Counted from the stretch's first letter, positions 15,405-23,912 are shown. The stretch: 28,647 nt of DNA from Desulfarculales bacterium UBA702 (GCA_002298165.1 DBMI01000007.1:22152-50798); one strand, 5' to 3'. Translations and numbers: made by a program. The notes: generated from the sequence alone by a model not told the origin.

Positions 15405-17414
15405 ATGGGTATCGATAACCTGAACGCATTTTTCAAACCGGTGGGAGTGGCCGTCATCGGGGCATCGGACAACCCCGGCAAGCTTGGCTACACTATATTG
15501 AAAAATCTGCGGGATGCCGGCTTTACGGGTGCGCTCCATCCCATAAACCCCAAATCAGAGCGCATCCTGGGGCTGGATTGCTACAAGAGCATAAAGGATG
15601 TTCCCGGGCCGCTCGATCTTGCAGTTGTAATCATCCCCGCGAAGATGGTCCCGCAGGCGGTGCGGGAATGCGGCGAGCGCGGCATAAAGGGAGCAGTAGT
15701 CATCTCAGGTGGTTTCAGCGAGGCGGGACGTGAAGGGGAGGAGCTGCAGAAAAACCTGGCAGGGGTTGCCGCCGATTACGGTGTGCGCGTAATCGGACCC
15801 AATTGCCAGGGCGTCAACAACCCTTACGGACCGCTTTGCGCTTCGTGGCCTCTTCTTACAATGAAGGGGCGCATTGCCGTTGTTAGCCAGAGCGGAACTG
15901 TTGGGGCTGCCATGATGGACTGGTTTTCGGTCGAGGAACTGGGCGTTTCAAGTTTTGTGAGCCTGGGCAACCGGGCGGATGTAGACGAAATAGACCTTAT
16001 CGAGTACTTCGAGCAGGACCCCAACACGCAGGTAATTGCGGCCTATATAGAAGGGATAAAGGACCCGGTAAGGTTTCAGAAGGTGCTCGAAACCAGGAAA
16101 AAGCCCCTGGTCGTCCTGAAATCCGGCAGGACCCCACGCGGAAGGATAGCAGCCGAATCTCACACCAAGTCGCTTGCTGGGGCCGATGCGATATATTCAT
16201 CACTTCTCAAACGCTATGGAGTTTGCAGGGCAGACACTATCGAGGAGTTCTACGACTTCGCCAAAGCGTATGCCTACCTTAAGCCGCCTCCGGGTAACCG
16301 CATCCTCTTTGTTACGACTTCCGGGGGTGCCGCAATCCTGGCGACTGACGCCGCCGAGCAGGAAGGAATTGAAACAAGCCCGCTGCCTAAAGAGCTTGCC
16401 GATTCGCTCGAAGGGGTCATTCCGCCCCACGCGATCCGGTCCAATCCACTCGATCTTACCGGCGATGCCAATGCCGATATGTTCAAGGAAGTTATGGACA
16501 GGGCAAGGCCCTATTACGACACTCTTGGGGTTATCTTCGGCGATCCGATCGTGGACGCCTCCAAGATTGTTACCCCGAATGCCGACGAGTTGATAATTTA
16601 CCTTGGTGGGGCTGATGTCGAGCGGCTGGAAAAACAAGAGATGCACCGGAAGGGCATCCCGGTTTATCCCACCCCGGAAAGAGGCATCCGTGCACTTTCG
16701 CAGGTTATCCCCAGGGAGAGGAAAGGCGGAAAGGCAACTTTCACCTACCCCTCCGGGGGCGGGCGCTCGCAGGTTGACCTGAACGAGAGTTTTGAATTTC
16801 TGGAGTCGAGGGGTTTCGAGTGCATTTCGTCCCGCCCGGCGGACAGCGAGGGCAAAGCGGTAAACCTTGCCCATAAGATGGGCTTTCCCGTGGTCTTGAA
16901 GATCAATTCTCCTGATATCCTGCACAAATCGGACTGCGGCGGGGTGAAGGTAAACATCCAGACTGCCCAGCAATTGAGGACCGCTTACTCCAGGATGATG
17001 AATGAAGTATCGGCAGCCTACCCCAATGCCCGAATCTCGGGGGTGGTGGTTAGCGCCATGGCGGCACCCGGCCTCGAGCTGCTCCTTGGTATGCACCGGG
17101 ACCCCCAATTCGGGCCTGTGATAATGTTTGGCCTTGGAGGTGTCGCTGTCGAGCTTTTCCGGGATGTAACCATGAGGGTCACTCCCATCACGAGGGCCGA
17201 TGCCCTCGAAATGCTCGACGAAATACGGGGGGCGCGGCTTCTCAAAGGCTTTCGAGGCCAGCCGGCAATCGACCGCAATGCAGTGGCGGATGCCATTATG
17301 CGGCTCGCCGATATAGCTCGCGACTGTCCAGATATCGCGGAAATCGACCTCAACCCTGTGCGGGCGTACTCCGAAGGTATTGTAGTGATAGATGCCAGGA
17401 TAATCAAAGACTGA
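15405..17414 (+). CDS. NDP-forming acyl-CoA synthetase (acetate-CoA ligase, ADP-forming, type)
   Basis: This enzyme class interconverts acyl-CoA, ADP and phosphate with the free acid, CoA and ATP, and in anaerobes often conserves energy from acyl-CoA. The 669-residue protein is the fused form. A CoA-binding domain spans about 1-130 (VAVIGASDNPGKLGY; ends RVIGPNCQG). A succinyl-CoA-ligase-like region carries the phosphohistidine H253 in ESHTKSLAG. A linker follows, and an ATP-grasp domain from about 450 to the end contains VVLKINSPDILHKSDCGGV and AEIDLNPV. The usual SHTGALAG is here SHTKSLAG, a small deviation beside the active His. The substrate may be acetate or a branched or aromatic acid. 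The ATG is preceded by GGAGAAGAGG. It may be cotranscribed with the thioesterase gene. Confidence 0.9.
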   Translation: MGIDNLNAFFKPVGVAVIGASDNPGKLGYTILKNLRDAGFTGALHPINPKSERILGLDCYKSIKDVPGPLDLAVVIIPAKMVPQAVRECGERGIKGAVVISGGFSEAGREGEELQKNLAGVAADYGVRVIGPNCQGVNNPYGPLCASWPLLTMKGRIAVVSQSGTVGAAMMDWFSVEELGVSSFVSLGNRADVDEIDLIEYFEQDPNTQVIAAYIEGIKDPVRFQKVLETRKKPLVVLKSGRTPRGRIAAESHTKSLAGADAIYSSLLKRYGVCRADTIEEFYDFAKAYAYLKPPPGNRILFVTTSGGAAILATDAAEQEGIETSPLPKELADSLEGVIPPHAIRSNPLDLTGDANADMFKEVMDRARPYYDTLGVIFGDPIVDASKIVTPNADELIIYLGGADVERLEKQEMHRKGIPVYPTPERGIRALSQVIPRERKGGKATFTYPSGGGRSQVDLNESFEFLESRGFECISSRPADSEGKAVNLAHKMGFPVVLKINSPDILHKSDCGGVKVNIQTAQQLRTAYSRMMNEVSAAYPNARISGVVVSAMAAPGLELLLGMHRDPQFGPVIMFGLGGVAVELFRDVTMRVTPITRADALEMLDEIRGARLLKGFRGQPAIDRNAVADAIMRLADIARDCPDIAEIDLNPVRAYSEGIVVIDARIIKD

Positions 17415-17561
17415 GCGTGCGTGCAGAAACTCCACGGGCAGAACTTGATAACGATTCGCGGATGATTAAATTCCTCGGAAGTAAAAACTGCATTTTTGCT
17501 GATCGGCTGAATCGATCATTCGACTTAAATCGGCCCAAGTGGCTGCCTAAGGAGTAGGAAG

Positions 17562-17702
17562 ATGGAAAACATATCAGGAAGTCATTCGTGTACATGCGAA
17601 GGTCGCGAGTTCGCCAATCTCGAAAAATTTTGTCAGTCTGATGCTTGTTTCGTATGCAAAGATGGGCACTGGGAAATGGATAACAGGCTCTTTGTACTCT
17701 AG
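17562..17702 (+). CDS. 46-residue Cys-rich small protein
   Basis: This short frame (ATG 17562 to TAG 17700-17702) has five Cys: C10, C12, C24, C29 and C32, arranged C-x-C-x11-C-x4-C-x2-C, with His at 8 and 36. The sequence begins MENISGSHSC and ends NRLFVL. AAGGAG (17549-17554) lies 7 bases before the ATG, an excellent ribosome binding site, and a terminator-like hairpin follows 40 bases after the stop. Both signals, plus a Cys pattern suited to zinc binding or to a small redox or metal-binding knuckle, argue that it is real despite its size. I do not recognise a family. It stands alone between the acyl-CoA synthetase and the glycan locus. Confidence 0.65.
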   Translation: MENISGSHSCTCEGREFANLEKFCQSDACFVCKDGHWEMDNRLFVL

Positions 17703-17741
17703 GCAAGCTTTTGAAGTACAGATGGGGACAGGTAAAGGTTC

Positions 17742-17776
17742 AAGGGTGAGCACGGCAAGGGCCGCGCTCACCCTTT
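17742..17776 (+). terminator. Hairpin terminator after the Cys-rich small gene
   Basis: AAGGGTGAGC (17742-17751) pairs with GCTCACCCTT (17766-17775). After one mismatch, CGGC (17753-17756) pairs with GCCG (17761-17764), closing an AAGG loop. The next bases are TTTCGATTTG when the last stem pair is included, a modest U-rich tail, so a Rho-independent terminator is likely. Confidence 0.55.
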
Positions 17777-18024
17777 CGATTTGCAATTACCTCTTTCCGC
17801 ACTGATTTGCTCCCGAATGAACACTATTCCAGCCCCTTGCTTTTGTTGGACGTTCACAAAACTTCTCAGCCACAAAACCCAAGTGACCCAACCTCTTTAT
17901 TACTATTCCCATTTTTCCGCAAACTCTGCCGGTTATTTCCTTAATATCATGCCAATTTGAATAGAAGGCCTCGATCACCACCGTTTGAAAAGGCCGGTAA
18001 TATGAACGGCTTATAAAATGTTTC

Positions 18025-18053
18025 TTGTCAGTCTTATGGACCGCCGTTATAAC
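18025..18053 (+). promoter_or_regulatory. Sigma70-like promoter of the glycan locus
   Basis: TTGTCA (18025-18030, 5 of 6) and TATAAC (18048-18053, 5 of 6) are separated by the optimal 17 bases, the best promoter match I found in the window. Transcription would start near 18060 and run into the export lipoprotein gene after a leader of about 166 bases. Confidence 0.5.
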
Positions 18054-18225
18054 TAGCCCGTCAATTTCCTGAAAAATAAATCATATTTCAAAGTAGTCGA
18101 TTACCAGAAACTCCGCTGGCTTCTCGGCCATTTATCTTCCGCCGCGCAAGCGGATTTTCAGTTTCAACGAGCTTCTTGTACCGCGAATCAACTTTGCCGA
18201 ATAAACCCTTCTAAAAGGTGCCGCC

Positions 18226-19026
18226 GTGACTGGTCGCGATTTTTTAGTCTACTTTACTGTTGTCGCCTTTATGTGTTCATGTGCCGGAAAGCCCGAACCT
18301 CCCGCGCGCGTCGAAGCGCCCGTGCCGGTTGTGAAGACAGCGGGTTCCTGCGAACCGAGCGATTATTACGTGCTGGGCGAAGGGGATACGATCGATATGC
18401 AGGTGTGGAGGCAGGAATCGTTGAAGCGGTCTTTGAAAGTGGACATGCAGGGCAACGTTTCCATCCCCCTGGTCGGCACAATCAAGATTGCAGGCCTCAC
18501 TATCAAGGAAGCCAACGATGAGATTACGAAACGGCTGGGCAAGTATTACGTAGACCCGCAGGTGGACCTTTTGATATCCGCATCCAAGAGCCAGACCGTC
18601 CATGTCTACGGAGAAGTATCCAATCCAGGGCCAATCACTTTGGACCACAGGACGACCGCATGGGAAGTGATTGCCAAGGCGGCATTCACCAAGAACTCGG
18701 AAAAAGCCAAGGTGGTTCTGATTAGGAACGCTATACCGAACGGTCAGCCGGAAAACGTCAAAGTGAGCGCGCTGAACCTTGATCCCACACAGCTCCAGCA
18801 TGGTTCCGTCGTTGCTGATTGCTACGTTCAAAGCGGTGACATCATCTATGTTCCTCCCTCCAGAGTCTCGGATATAGATAGATTGATGACCCATCTTGGG
18901 TCAATCATCGCTCCTTTTCTGGGAGTCTCAACCGGGATAGTAATCCTTCCGCAGGTCATCGACATAATAAAGGGCGAATCGACTTCCAGCGGTTCATCTC
19001 AGCAGGGAATAATAGTCGGCCATTAA
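18226..19026 (+). CDS. Polysaccharide export (OPX/Wza-family) lipoprotein
   Basis: OPX proteins form or gate the outer-membrane exit for capsule, exopolysaccharide or glycan export. The 266-residue product starts with a short lipoprotein signal ending at C19 (FMCSC). The polysaccharide-export domain spans about 46-120 (YYVLGEGDTIDMQVW...GNVSIPLVGTIKIAG). An SLBB-type segment follows near 124-190 (VHVYGEVSNPGPITL). A hydrophobic stretch near 228-252 lies before a Ser/Gly-rich end. It is shorter than E. coli Wza (about 380 residues), so it is a small OPX that may lack the full channel. The GTG start is preceded by AAAGG. It opens the glycan locus and is followed by the GT2 gene after 77 bases. 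No Wzc-like kinase is adjacent. Confidence 0.88.
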   Translation: MTGRDFLVYFTVVAFMCSCAGKPEPPARVEAPVPVVKTAGSCEPSDYYVLGEGDTIDMQVWRQESLKRSLKVDMQGNVSIPLVGTIKIAGLTIKEANDEITKRLGKYYVDPQVDLLISASKSQTVHVYGEVSNPGPITLDHRTTAWEVIAKAAFTKNSEKAKVVLIRNAIPNGQPENVKVSALNLDPTQLQHGSVVADCYVQSGDIIYVPPSRVSDIDRLMTHLGSIIAPFLGVSTGIVILPQVIDIIKGESTSSGSSQQGIIVGH

Positions 19027-19103
19027 GGGTGAGACGGGGCCTAAATACCGGAACGCGATTTTCTTTGCTGGTGTAACTTTCAAAGGATCGGGGTTATAGG
19101 GCA

Positions 19104-20654
19104 ATGAATGGTGGTAAGACCTCGCAAAACCTTGCTCTCAAGGTACTCGAAGAAAACAGGGTAGCAGTATTCATTGTCGCCTACAATGCCGAGAAGCATA
19201 TCAAAAGCGTGTTAAATCGAATACCTGGGTGGGTGGCCGAGAACCTGGCCGAAGTCTACGTTATAGACGACCATTCCTCTGATAACACTTTCGAGGTCGC
19301 GGAGCTTGTCGACTGGCCAGAGGGCAACGCCCCCTTCCGCATCTACAGAACTCCATACAACCAAGGCTACGGGGGAAATCAGCGCCTCGGTTACATGTAC
19401 GCAATCGAGCGCGGGCTTGATATTGTGATTCTGCTGCATGGAGACGGGCAGTATGCGCCCGAGTTCCTCCCGTCCATTCTCGCACCTTACGCGGAGGGCG
19501 CCGATGCGGTTTTCGGGAGCCGCTTCATGAGTGGACTTGCTCCGCTCCGCGGTGGCATGCCCCTTTATAAGTGGGTTGGAAACCGTTTTTTGACCGGAAT
19601 TCAAAACTTCTTTCTGAAGACGAAACTCTCCGAATTCCACAGCGGCTACAGGTCCTACCGGACCTCGGCACTGAAGCATCTCCCTTTCCAGTGCAACAGC
19701 GCCTGGTTCGATTTCGATGCGGACATCATAATTCAGCTCCACGCAGCGGGAATGAAGATAGTTGAAGTCCCCGTGCCCACCTTCTACGGAGACGAAGTCT
19801 GCCACGTTAACGGTCCACTCTATGCCTACAGGTGCGTAAAGGCTGTCGTTAAATACAGGCTGATGCAATACGAAATATTCTACGACCCCAAATACGATGT
19901 TGGCGAGTCCCGTGCCAGAATCGCCGCAGTAAAAACCGCCGAGACATCCCTGCATCACTTTATCAGCAGCCTTCCAGTTGATGCAGGCAGCAAGCTGCTG
20001 GATATCTGCAGTGACGGCGGCAATGCCATATCCAGCTCCCACGCCCAAAGGGGAATCGAGGTAACTTGTCTGGGTAATTCAGGGTGCCCGCCGGAGAATG
20101 GAATTTCTCGATATGCTGTGGACCTAGATGCAACTTGGGCCTTGCAGTTTCCTTCCCAGAAATATGATCTGGCATTTGCGCTCGATTCAATAGAGCACCT
20201 GCGCTCACCTGAATCGGCTGCCCGGCAACTGTTCGAATGCCTGAAAAGCGGCGGTAAACTGTATGCCAGCACGGGAAATGTTGCATACCTACCCTTGCGG
20301 CTCATGTTCCTTTTCGGATTCCTGAATTACGGGCGCCGCGGGATATTGGATTCAACCCATTGCAGGCTGTTCACCATGGGTTCATTCAGGAGACTTTTCC
20401 GTAACGCAGGGTTCAGGGTGGACGAAGTGCTGGGTTTTGGCCCACCTTTGCGCGATCTGGGTGAAAGCACCGGCTCCTTTTACTCGACATGGATATGGAA
20501 CTTGCTGGACCGCATCTGCGCGAAGGCCGCAAGGTTCTGGCCGGGTCTTTTTGGATACCAGATCCTCCTGGTATGCACCCGGACCGATGCAGCCGGGGAC
20601 CTCATGCGTCCGACTTTCGAGGGCAGAAACCGGGACGGGGAGTCGCCTGTATGA
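19104..20654 (+). CDS. GT2 glycosyltransferase fused to class I methyltransferase
   Basis: The N-terminal half (about 20-265) is a DPM1-like GT2 domain. FIVAYNAE starts it, VYVIDDHSSDNT holds an Asp pair at 55-56, and HGDGQY at 112-117 is the DxD-equivalent metal site. FGSRF and the acceptor-region W201FDFDADI follow. Such domains transfer a sugar to polyprenyl phosphate or to a growing glycan. From about 285 onward it is a class I SAM-methyltransferase fold with KYDLAFALDSIEHLRSP, LKSGGKLYASTGN and HCRLFTMGSFRRLFRNAGF. Its SAM-binding motif I reads LLDICSDGGNA instead of the usual D-x-G-x-G-x-G, so SAM binding is uncertain. A hydrophobic patch at 393-409 may touch the membrane. The stop overlaps the next start by four bases. 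The ribosome binding site is weak. Confidence 0.85.
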   Translation: MNGGKTSQNLALKVLEENRVAVFIVAYNAEKHIKSVLNRIPGWVAENLAEVYVIDDHSSDNTFEVAELVDWPEGNAPFRIYRTPYNQGYGGNQRLGYMYAIERGLDIVILLHGDGQYAPEFLPSILAPYAEGADAVFGSRFMSGLAPLRGGMPLYKWVGNRFLTGIQNFFLKTKLSEFHSGYRSYRTSALKHLPFQCNSAWFDFDADIIIQLHAAGMKIVEVPVPTFYGDEVCHVNGPLYAYRCVKAVVKYRLMQYEIFYDPKYDVGESRARIAAVKTAETSLHHFISSLPVDAGSKLLDICSDGGNAISSSHAQRGIEVTCLGNSGCPPENGISRYAVDLDATWALQFPSQKYDLAFALDSIEHLRSPESAARQLFECLKSGGKLYASTGNVAYLPLRLMFLFGFLNYGRRGILDSTHCRLFTMGSFRRLFRNAGFRVDEVLGFGPPLRDLGESTGSFYSTWIWNLLDRICAKAARFWPGLFGYQILLVCTRTDAAGDLMRPTFEGRNRDGESPV

Positions 20655-22159
20655 TGGGCAAACATTCTGCACTCTGGCAGGATGGGCGTTTTTGGTTGAT
20701 TGTCGCGCTCGCCGTGGCGATTCGAGCATCCATTCTTACCTACCTTTTTTTCAATCCATCGGGAATGTTTGCAAACGGGGATAGCCACGGTTATCAGAAA
20801 TTGGCCTTCAGCATCGTGCACCACGGGACGTTTTCGAAAGAACCGGCAATTGCCGGAGCTATTCCCGACTATATCAAGCCGATTGAGAGCATCAGCTACG
20901 CCGCGCCGCTGGCTCCCGATGAGTATCGAACGCCCGCATATCCCGTGTTTCTGGCCCTTATATATTTTCTGGGCGGTACCCCGTATACTGCGGTTATAGT
21001 CCAGAGCTTCCTTAGCCTGATTCTCCTCTGGCTGACAGTTGTTACCGCCGGCAGGGTATTCGGACACAGGGCCGCATTGATGGCGGGGGCGCTGGCCGCC
21101 ATCGAGCCACTTTCCCTGATATACAGTCACGAAATAATGTCTGATACCCCCTTCGTCCTGATGGTGGCGGCCGCAACGCTGACATTCCTGTCGTGGGTAC
21201 TGGACAGCGATTCGGATAAATCATTCAAGCTGCCCATTGCAAGCGGCATCTTCATGGGACTTGCCGTTATGGTACGCCCGATGGCAACCTACCTGCCGAT
21301 CGCTTTTGCCGCACTTGCGGCCCTCTACCTTTATATGGGAAAGCGGGAAATATCCTGCCAAATTCCGACTGCCGCGGGCAATCCCATTAAGCCGGCAGCA
21401 AAACCGCTGGCAATGAGAGTCTTCCTGTTCATGCTCGCCGCTTTTTTGATCGTATCAACCTGGATGGCAAGGAACTACGTGGTTTTCGGCCGCGCATTCA
21501 TTTCGACTGCTTCGGACCACGTCCTGCTCATAACCGCCGGGTCGCAGTTGATGGCCGAGGAACATGACCATTCCGGCGCAATGACGACGCAGCAATTCAG
21601 AGATAGGCTCGAAGGCGATTTGGTAAAGCAGATGGAGCGTGAGGGGAAAAATGCCGCATCTCCCCCCGAGCGGGCAACCTATTTTCGAAACTGGGCTATA
21701 GGCGTTATTAAGGCCCATCCGGGCCGGTTTATTCTATACATGATGAAGAGCACCGTTTCTCTCTTTGTCTCGGATATAACCGGCATGTACCAAATTCTTG
21801 GGTTTACCTCGGAGGCCAAGGGGGGATGGGGAATCCTGTTCAGATCGGGACCAAAGGCCGCCCTGTCGAAATATTTCGGTCCGCAGTGGCCAGCGTGGGT
21901 TGCGGGCTCCGCTCCAATGATCCTGTTCGACCTGACCGTATATATTCTTGCCCTTTTGGGGGCGCTCAGGCTCTGGCGCAACGGGAGCTATTTTCTTTTT
22001 TTCTTTTTTGTAATCACAATCGCTTACTGGACGGCGGCTTCGGCAATTGCCAGCATGCCCCGCTACCGTTTTCCCATGATGCCATTTTTGATCTGCCTGG
22101 CTGCGGGAGCCGTTTCTGGCCCCTGGAGATCCGATCCGGCAAACAGCGCGGCATCTTGA
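20651..22159 (+). CDS. GT-C family membrane glycosyltransferase (ArnT/PMT-like)
   Basis: This 502-residue, strongly hydrophobic protein resembles the ArnT/PMT-type GT-C enzymes, which use polyprenyl-phosphate sugars on the periplasmic side. After the first helix (about 14-33), the first external loop carries the conserved acidic residue D44 in ANGDSHGY and, later, EYRTPAYPVF, both typical of this group. About ten membrane helices follow, with soluble segments near residues 225-255 and 300-345. ATG 20651 overlaps the stop of the GT2-methyltransferase gene, with GGGGAG nine bases upstream; a longer frame would only read through the previous gene. The overlap suggests that the GT2 domain may supply the lipid-linked sugar used here, but this is inference. 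Confidence 0.85.
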   Translation: MMGKHSALWQDGRFWLIVALAVAIRASILTYLFFNPSGMFANGDSHGYQKLAFSIVHHGTFSKEPAIAGAIPDYIKPIESISYAAPLAPDEYRTPAYPVFLALIYFLGGTPYTAVIVQSFLSLILLWLTVVTAGRVFGHRAALMAGALAAIEPLSLIYSHEIMSDTPFVLMVAAATLTFLSWVLDSDSDKSFKLPIASGIFMGLAVMVRPMATYLPIAFAALAALYLYMGKREISCQIPTAAGNPIKPAAKPLAMRVFLFMLAAFLIVSTWMARNYVVFGRAFISTASDHVLLITAGSQLMAEEHDHSGAMTTQQFRDRLEGDLVKQMEREGKNAASPPERATYFRNWAIGVIKAHPGRFILYMMKSTVSLFVSDITGMYQILGFTSEAKGGWGILFRSGPKAALSKYFGPQWPAWVAGSAPMILFDLTVYILALLGALRLWRNGSYFLFFFFVITIAYWTAASAIASMPRYRFPMMPFLICLAAGAVSGPWRSDPANSAAS

Positions 22160-22216
22160 GGCGGTGAGAAATTGAATCCGGGCAAACCAAATCATACAGC
22201 AGAAGGGGAACAATCG

Positions 22217-23764
22217 ATGAGACCTCCCAATGGCTCACCCGGTTCACCCCTGATTGTCAAGGCCGCAGCAGGGCTATTGACCGGTCTGGCTGGCTCCGTC
22301 ATCGGGAAGAGCCTGGCCTTCCTGCTGCAGGTCATGGTTTCCCGCTCATATGGTCCCGGCTATTACGGCCTTTTCGTAACCGGGCTTCTGATTTCCCACT
22401 TGATGCAGATAATAGCGAGCCTGGGTGTACAAAAGGGAGGGATGAGGTTTCTTGCGATTGCTCACGAGAATAACGATATCTCGGCAATGGCACGAATCTT
22501 CAGGTTTTCGATCGCCGTACCCCTATGTTTCGGCATCCTCGTTGCCCTTGCCTGTTATTTCCTGGCCTCTTTTATAGCAGTTACATGCTTGAGAAACCCG
22601 GACATGGCGGATGTGATCAGGATTTTTTCTTTCAGCATTCCCTTCTTTTCACTGCTACGCACCGCATCCGAAATGACCAGGGCATTCAAGACGGCCAAGT
22701 ATGCCGCGCTGGCTGAGGACCTTCTGTTTCCGACCCTGCACCTTGGGATCTTTGCTTCCCTGCATTCCCTCGGATATGGATTCTTTTCAGTAGTTTACTC
22801 GTTTGCCGCATCCAATGCTATTTGTTCACTGCTGATAGTGCTACTGGGATGGAAACTGGTATCGGGCTTTTCCGGCCGGACTTCCCACGGGGCAGCCGAC
22901 CCCTCGGCGACTTTTGATCCTGCAATATGGAAACAGGTCCTTGGCTTCTCTATTCCCTTGCTCCCCATGGGTTTGCTTTTCATGTTGAGCAGCTCAACCG
23001 ACATCCTGATGCTCAACCTTCTAAGCAGCTCATCCGAGGTTGGTGAATATGCCGCCGCGGCACGATGGGTCATGTTCTTCCCTCTGATTACACTGCCGAT
23101 GAGGTTTATATTCGCTCCCATTATCGCCGGCCAGTACGGATTGAATGAGATGGGCAAAATCGAGGCGCTCTACAAGACTTCGAGCAGGTGGATGCTCATT
23201 ATGACACTTCCCGTTTTTATCTTCCTGCTGGTTGCCCGCGACCCCCTGATGATGGTTTTCGGAAGGGAATTTACCGCCTCGGGGCCGAACATCCTCGCTA
23301 TACTGCTAATCGGGAGCCTGTTCGCCTCCCTGGTTGGCGTGTCGGGCGATATGCTGATTATGATCGGAAATCAAAACCTTGAACTCGCCTGCCTAACGGG
23401 CTGGCTGGCACTCAGCGTTCTTTTGAACCTGCTGCTCATTCCCATATTTGGCGTGATCGGGGCGGCAATAGCAACGACAGCGAGCAGCATGGCAACCGAT
23501 ACGATTCGACTTATTGTCGTGGCGAGCCGCTACCGGATACACCCATTTAGCATGAAGTTTGCTACCCCCCTGGCGATAGCTCTTGTTATATTTATTGGCG
23601 ACCTGTTTGTACGCGGGCTCTTCCAGGTTAACACAACCGGCAGGAGCGTGTTGGCGGGCCTGGCCGTTGCGGCGGTGGTCACGGGTACCCTCGCTACCGG
23701 ACTGGCTCCGGACGATCGCGAGCTTTTTTCGATGCTCAAGCAAAAAATCGCCAGGCCCGGTTAA
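22217..23764 (+). CDS. Oligosaccharide flippase (Wzx/MATE-like, MVF fold)
   Basis: This 515-residue membrane protein has about 14 hydrophobic helices and the typical start of polysaccharide-biosynthesis flippases, AAAGLLTGLAGSVIGKSLAFLLQ, followed by SRSYGPGYYGLFV. Later features include VGEYAAAARWVMFFPL and the late segment LLLIPIFGVIGAAIATTAS, which is characteristic of Wzx-like transporters. It should move a lipid-linked glycan across the inner membrane. I prefer ATG 22217, with AAGGGGA seven bases upstream; TTG 22172 in the same frame, just after the GT-C stop, would add 15 polar residues and is a fair alternative. It is the last conventional glycan gene before the radical SAM trio. Confidence 0.9.
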   Translation: MRPPNGSPGSPLIVKAAAGLLTGLAGSVIGKSLAFLLQVMVSRSYGPGYYGLFVTGLLISHLMQIIASLGVQKGGMRFLAIAHENNDISAMARIFRFSIAVPLCFGILVALACYFLASFIAVTCLRNPDMADVIRIFSFSIPFFSLLRTASEMTRAFKTAKYAALAEDLLFPTLHLGIFASLHSLGYGFFSVVYSFAASNAICSLLIVLLGWKLVSGFSGRTSHGAADPSATFDPAIWKQVLGFSIPLLPMGLLFMLSSSTDILMLNLLSSSSEVGEYAAAARWVMFFPLITLPMRFIFAPIIAGQYGLNEMGKIEALYKTSSRWMLIMTLPVFIFLLVARDPLMMVFGREFTASGPNILAILLIGSLFASLVGVSGDMLIMIGNQNLELACLTGWLALSVLLNLLLIPIFGVIGAAIATTASSMATDTIRLIVVASRYRIHPFSMKFATPLAIALVIFIGDLFVRGLFQVNTTGRSVLAGLAVAAVVTGTLATGLAPDDRELFSMLKQKIARPG

Positions 23765-23912
23765 TCGGGTGGGCACGACAAAGCCATGCCCTCCCTGCAT
23801 ATTGCGTTACACGGCTGCGGACAGGCGCGGACGGGCGCCTCAACGAGTACTCATTTTTAGGTCCGGTTCTCCGGACCTTCTGAGGGGCTAATCCCTCTGG
23901 AGTCTTTTTATT
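23765..23912 (+). repeat. Structured leader with four hairpins before the radical SAM genes
   Basis: Four inverted repeats fit into 148 bases. They are GGGCACG/CATGCCC (23771-23777 and 23785-23791, one mismatch), AGGCGC/GCGCCT (23823-23828 and 23835-23840), AGGTCCGG/CCGGACCT around TTCT (23859-23878) and GAGGG/CCCTC (23882-23886 and 23893-23897). The last is followed by TGGAGTCTTTTTATT, which combines the ribosome binding site GGAG with a T run. It may be a partial terminator or attenuator separating the flippase from the radical SAM genes. The sequence does not match the cobalamin riboswitch as I know it. Confidence 0.55.

Larger units (their letters stand above)
17703..18225. other. Intergenic region before the glycan locus
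   Basis: This 523-base gap contains the terminator-like hairpin of the small Cys-rich gene, an AT-richer stretch of about 250 bases with no credible gene, the promoter candidate at 18025-18053 and a leader of about 166 bases ahead of the export lipoprotein gene. Within the leader, TCCGC and GCGGA near 18138-18153 can form a small hairpin. I find no clear ops/JUMPstart element. Confidence 0.55.

Noticed and set aside
16200..17435. Long minus-strand open frame of 411 codons
   Set aside because: It is fully antisense to the acyl-CoA synthetase gene, whose domains and motifs are clear; long antisense frames are expected in GC-rich genes.
17787..17981. Minus-strand 64-residue frame upstream of the glycan locus
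   Set aside because: It starts with GTG without a clear ribosome binding site, has no recognisable domain, and lies in an AT-richer intergenic stretch next to the promoter. Coding evidence is too weak.
23765..23912. Cobalamin riboswitch before the B12-type radical SAM genes
   Set aside because: The region is too short and I cannot find the conserved B12-box core; only simple hairpins are present.
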